From: Symbiodinium natans
Lineage: Eukaryota > Sar > Dinophyceae > Suessiales > Symbiodiniaceae
Length of the DNA stretch: 64,000 nucleotides
Assembly: GCA_905221605.1 (NCBI GenBank)
Contig: CAJNDS010002367.1
Coordinates: 299,501 to 363,500, forward strand
Reading direction: 5' to 3'
The position numbers and the translations under genes are program-made. The notes under the pieces were generated by a model. It saw nothing but the letters and a program-made list of their open reading frames with translations. It was not told where the DNA came from and did no database searches. Positions 62,457-64,000 of the stretch are shown here, in pieces (the first letter of the stretch is position 1; each line of letters opens with the position of its first letter).

Positions 62457-63836
62457 ATGTTCTCACCCTTGCGAACCCTCAACCACCACTTGCATGGCCG
62501 TGAGTTTACAAATAACTCCAAGGTCGTGTACAATGCAGCCATCAGCTGCTGTGACCGGGGCGAGCAGTGGGAGCATGCCTTGGCGGTGCTCACACGCCTG
62601 GGCTTGCGGATGAAACCCGACATCATCAGCCTCTCATCCCTTGAAGTGGTCGGAGTGCTCCAGTTTTCTCAGAAACAACCTCCCAACCTGGTCCCATACT
62701 CAATGCCGGGTTGCTACTATATACCATCATACCAAGGGCTCGGGTTGTAGCACGTGACCTCAGGTTACAGCGCGGCCATGACTGCCTGCGTGCGGTGCGA
62801 AGTTTGGCAGCATGCCCTTGCTTTGCTGGGTGAGCTGGGGCAGCAGAGGCTGCAGGCGGACCTGATCGTGCAGAACACAGCCATCAGTGCGTGTGAGAAA
62901 GGCGGGCAGTGGCAACAGGCCTTGGCGTTGTTTCAAAATATGTGGCATGAAGGCTTGCAGGCAGACCTGGTGTCGTATAGCGCGGTGGTCAGCGCTTGCG
63001 AGAAGGGCCAGCAATGGCAGCTCGCCCTTCATCTGCTAGACGACGTTCGCTTCCAAGATCTACCTGTTGACATCATCATCTACAGTGCGGCGATCAGTGC
63101 TTGTGGTAGTGGTGAGCAATGGCAATGGGCCCTGTCACTGTTCATGGGGTTGCCACGGCAGCAACTGGCCGCGAACAGAATAGCATACAATGCTGCGATC
63201 AGCGCATGTGAGAAGAGCGCCCAGTGGCAGTTTGCCCTACTCTTGCTGGCAGACTTGCTTGGTAAAAAGCTGCGATGCGAACTGCAGGACTTTAACTCAG
63301 CCATCAGTGCGTGCGAGAAAGGCCTGCAATGGCAGCACGCGCTGTCTTTGCTATCTGGCTTGCGACGTCGCAGTTTCAGCCCGAATGAGGTGACGTACAG
63401 TGCTGCCATCAGTTCCTGCGAAAAGTGTGAAGAGTGGGAATGGGCCTTGCTGTTGTTGGCGGGGATGTTCAGGACGAAGCTGCAACCTAACAGAATAACC
63501 TACAGTGCTGCAGTGAGTGCCTGCGAAAAGGGCCGCCAATGGCGGTTTGCACTGTTCCTATTCCACCAGCTACTGGCGAGCAGTCTGGGCGCAGATGAGA
63601 TTGCATATCATGCGGCAATCAGCGCCTGTGAGAAGGGAGGTCGCTGGCAGCATGCGATCTTCCTCTTGTCCGAGCTTGGCACCGGAACGCTGGAGGTGGA
63701 CGTGATCGCACAGTCCACAGCTCTGCGGGCCTGCGAGGTGGTGGATAGGATTACGCAAATCCAGGCGCTGCTCTTGGAAATGCAGACGGCAAGCTTCCAA
63801 GGCCTTGTGGGAGTTGGGAACGGAGGCATGGCCTGA
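62457..63836 (+). CDS. Pentatricopeptide repeat (PPR) protein, ten repeats
   Basis: Exon 62457-62628 and exon 62764-63836 join as DIIS|YSAAM across a 135-base GC-AG intron. The product is about 415 residues, almost entirely 35-residue repeats of the form YNAAISACEKGxQWxxALxLL, with ten full copies and a partial one. This is the PPR/S-type solenoid typical of dinoflagellate organellar RNA-binding proteins; each repeat contacts one base. The repeats are unusually uniform in the first helix (ISACEKG) but vary at the code positions (for example N, S or T at position 3). The ATG at 62457 follows an in-frame TAA by a few codons. An upstream exon with a targeting peptide is possible. It stops at TGA 63834-63836. 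Confidence 0.85.
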
Positions 63837-64000
63837 ATGCCAAGTGCCAATCTCTCTCCAGAACTAAAGAGGTCATGGTGACCCGCAGCGCTGCTTCGAC
63901 ATAGGATGCACGCTGACCATTGAACATCATTGAATTGCATGTGATGGACTACACCTGGTGCTGCTTGCGTTCCGTCGTGCTGCAACTTGCTTGCGTGGAA
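63837..64000. other. 3' flank of the PPR gene
   Basis: No open frame or repeat of note; probably 3' untranslated region and start of the next spacer. Confidence 0.4.

Noticed and set aside
1-64000. CRISPR arrays, bacterial operons, rRNA or tRNA genes
   Set aside because: No spaced direct repeats with unique spacers, no ribosome-binding-site-linked gene runs and no conserved rRNA segments were seen; tRNA genes were not searched exhaustively.

Overview
The window looks like nuclear DNA of a dinoflagellate, most likely a symbiodiniacean-type alga. I infer this from four things. Plant-type telomere repeats (TTTAGGG/CCCTAAA) are scattered through the whole window. Introns use GC and possibly GA as well as GT donors, often with short direct repeats at their two ends. 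Long C/G homopolymers and many microsatellites are present. The recognisable families are ones that are expanded in these algae: 35-residue PPR proteins, RCC1-like repeats, hemerythrin, centrin-type EF-hand proteins, and a small SH3-like module that precedes a ParB/sulfiredoxin-like domain. The species cannot be fixed from sequence alone.

Layout. 0-16 kb: a partial gene at the left edge, a LINE remnant with an ACCTT tail (3.4-4.1 kb), then many short probable exons of unrecognised genes, including one EF-hand exon near 11.0 kb. 16-19 kb: an RCC1-type repeat protein and a candidate acyl-protein-thioesterase-like hydrolase. 23.7-26 kb: a centrin-like gene that I could rebuild from eight short exons. 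28.5-29.2 kb: a hemerythrin-domain protein. 30-53 kb: dozens of short exons of unknown genes, one RCC1-like fragment (35.6 kb), one probable pseudogene (39 kb) and a possible minus-strand island (48.3-49.3 kb). 53.2-55.5 kb: a gene with a MYND-like zinc finger, interrupted by two TIR elements that coincide with its introns. 58.8-59.7 kb: a ParB/sulfiredoxin-like protein. 62.4-63.8 kb: a PPR protein with ten full repeats.

The most interesting feature is the intron population. Several short terminal-inverted-repeat elements occupy exactly the interval between two exons. Removing the element plus one copy of its flanking duplication restores one open frame (53871-54057, 54136-54224, 60792-60907). 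A second class of introns is built around telomere-like arrays; where the array abuts an exon, G|TTTAGGG supplies a ready-made GT donor. Together these suggest ongoing intron creation by several unrelated small elements (introners) plus spread of telomere-like DNA through introns.

All genes with recognisable homology read on the plus strand, as expected for the unidirectional gene blocks of dinoflagellates. Most unrecognised exons were called only from open frame, protein-like composition and nearby splice signals. In several places two or three frames look plausible, so those calls carry low confidence. No rRNA, tRNA, CRISPR or prokaryotic-type features were seen. Poly(A) signals and TATA boxes are not expected in dinoflagellates and none are called.
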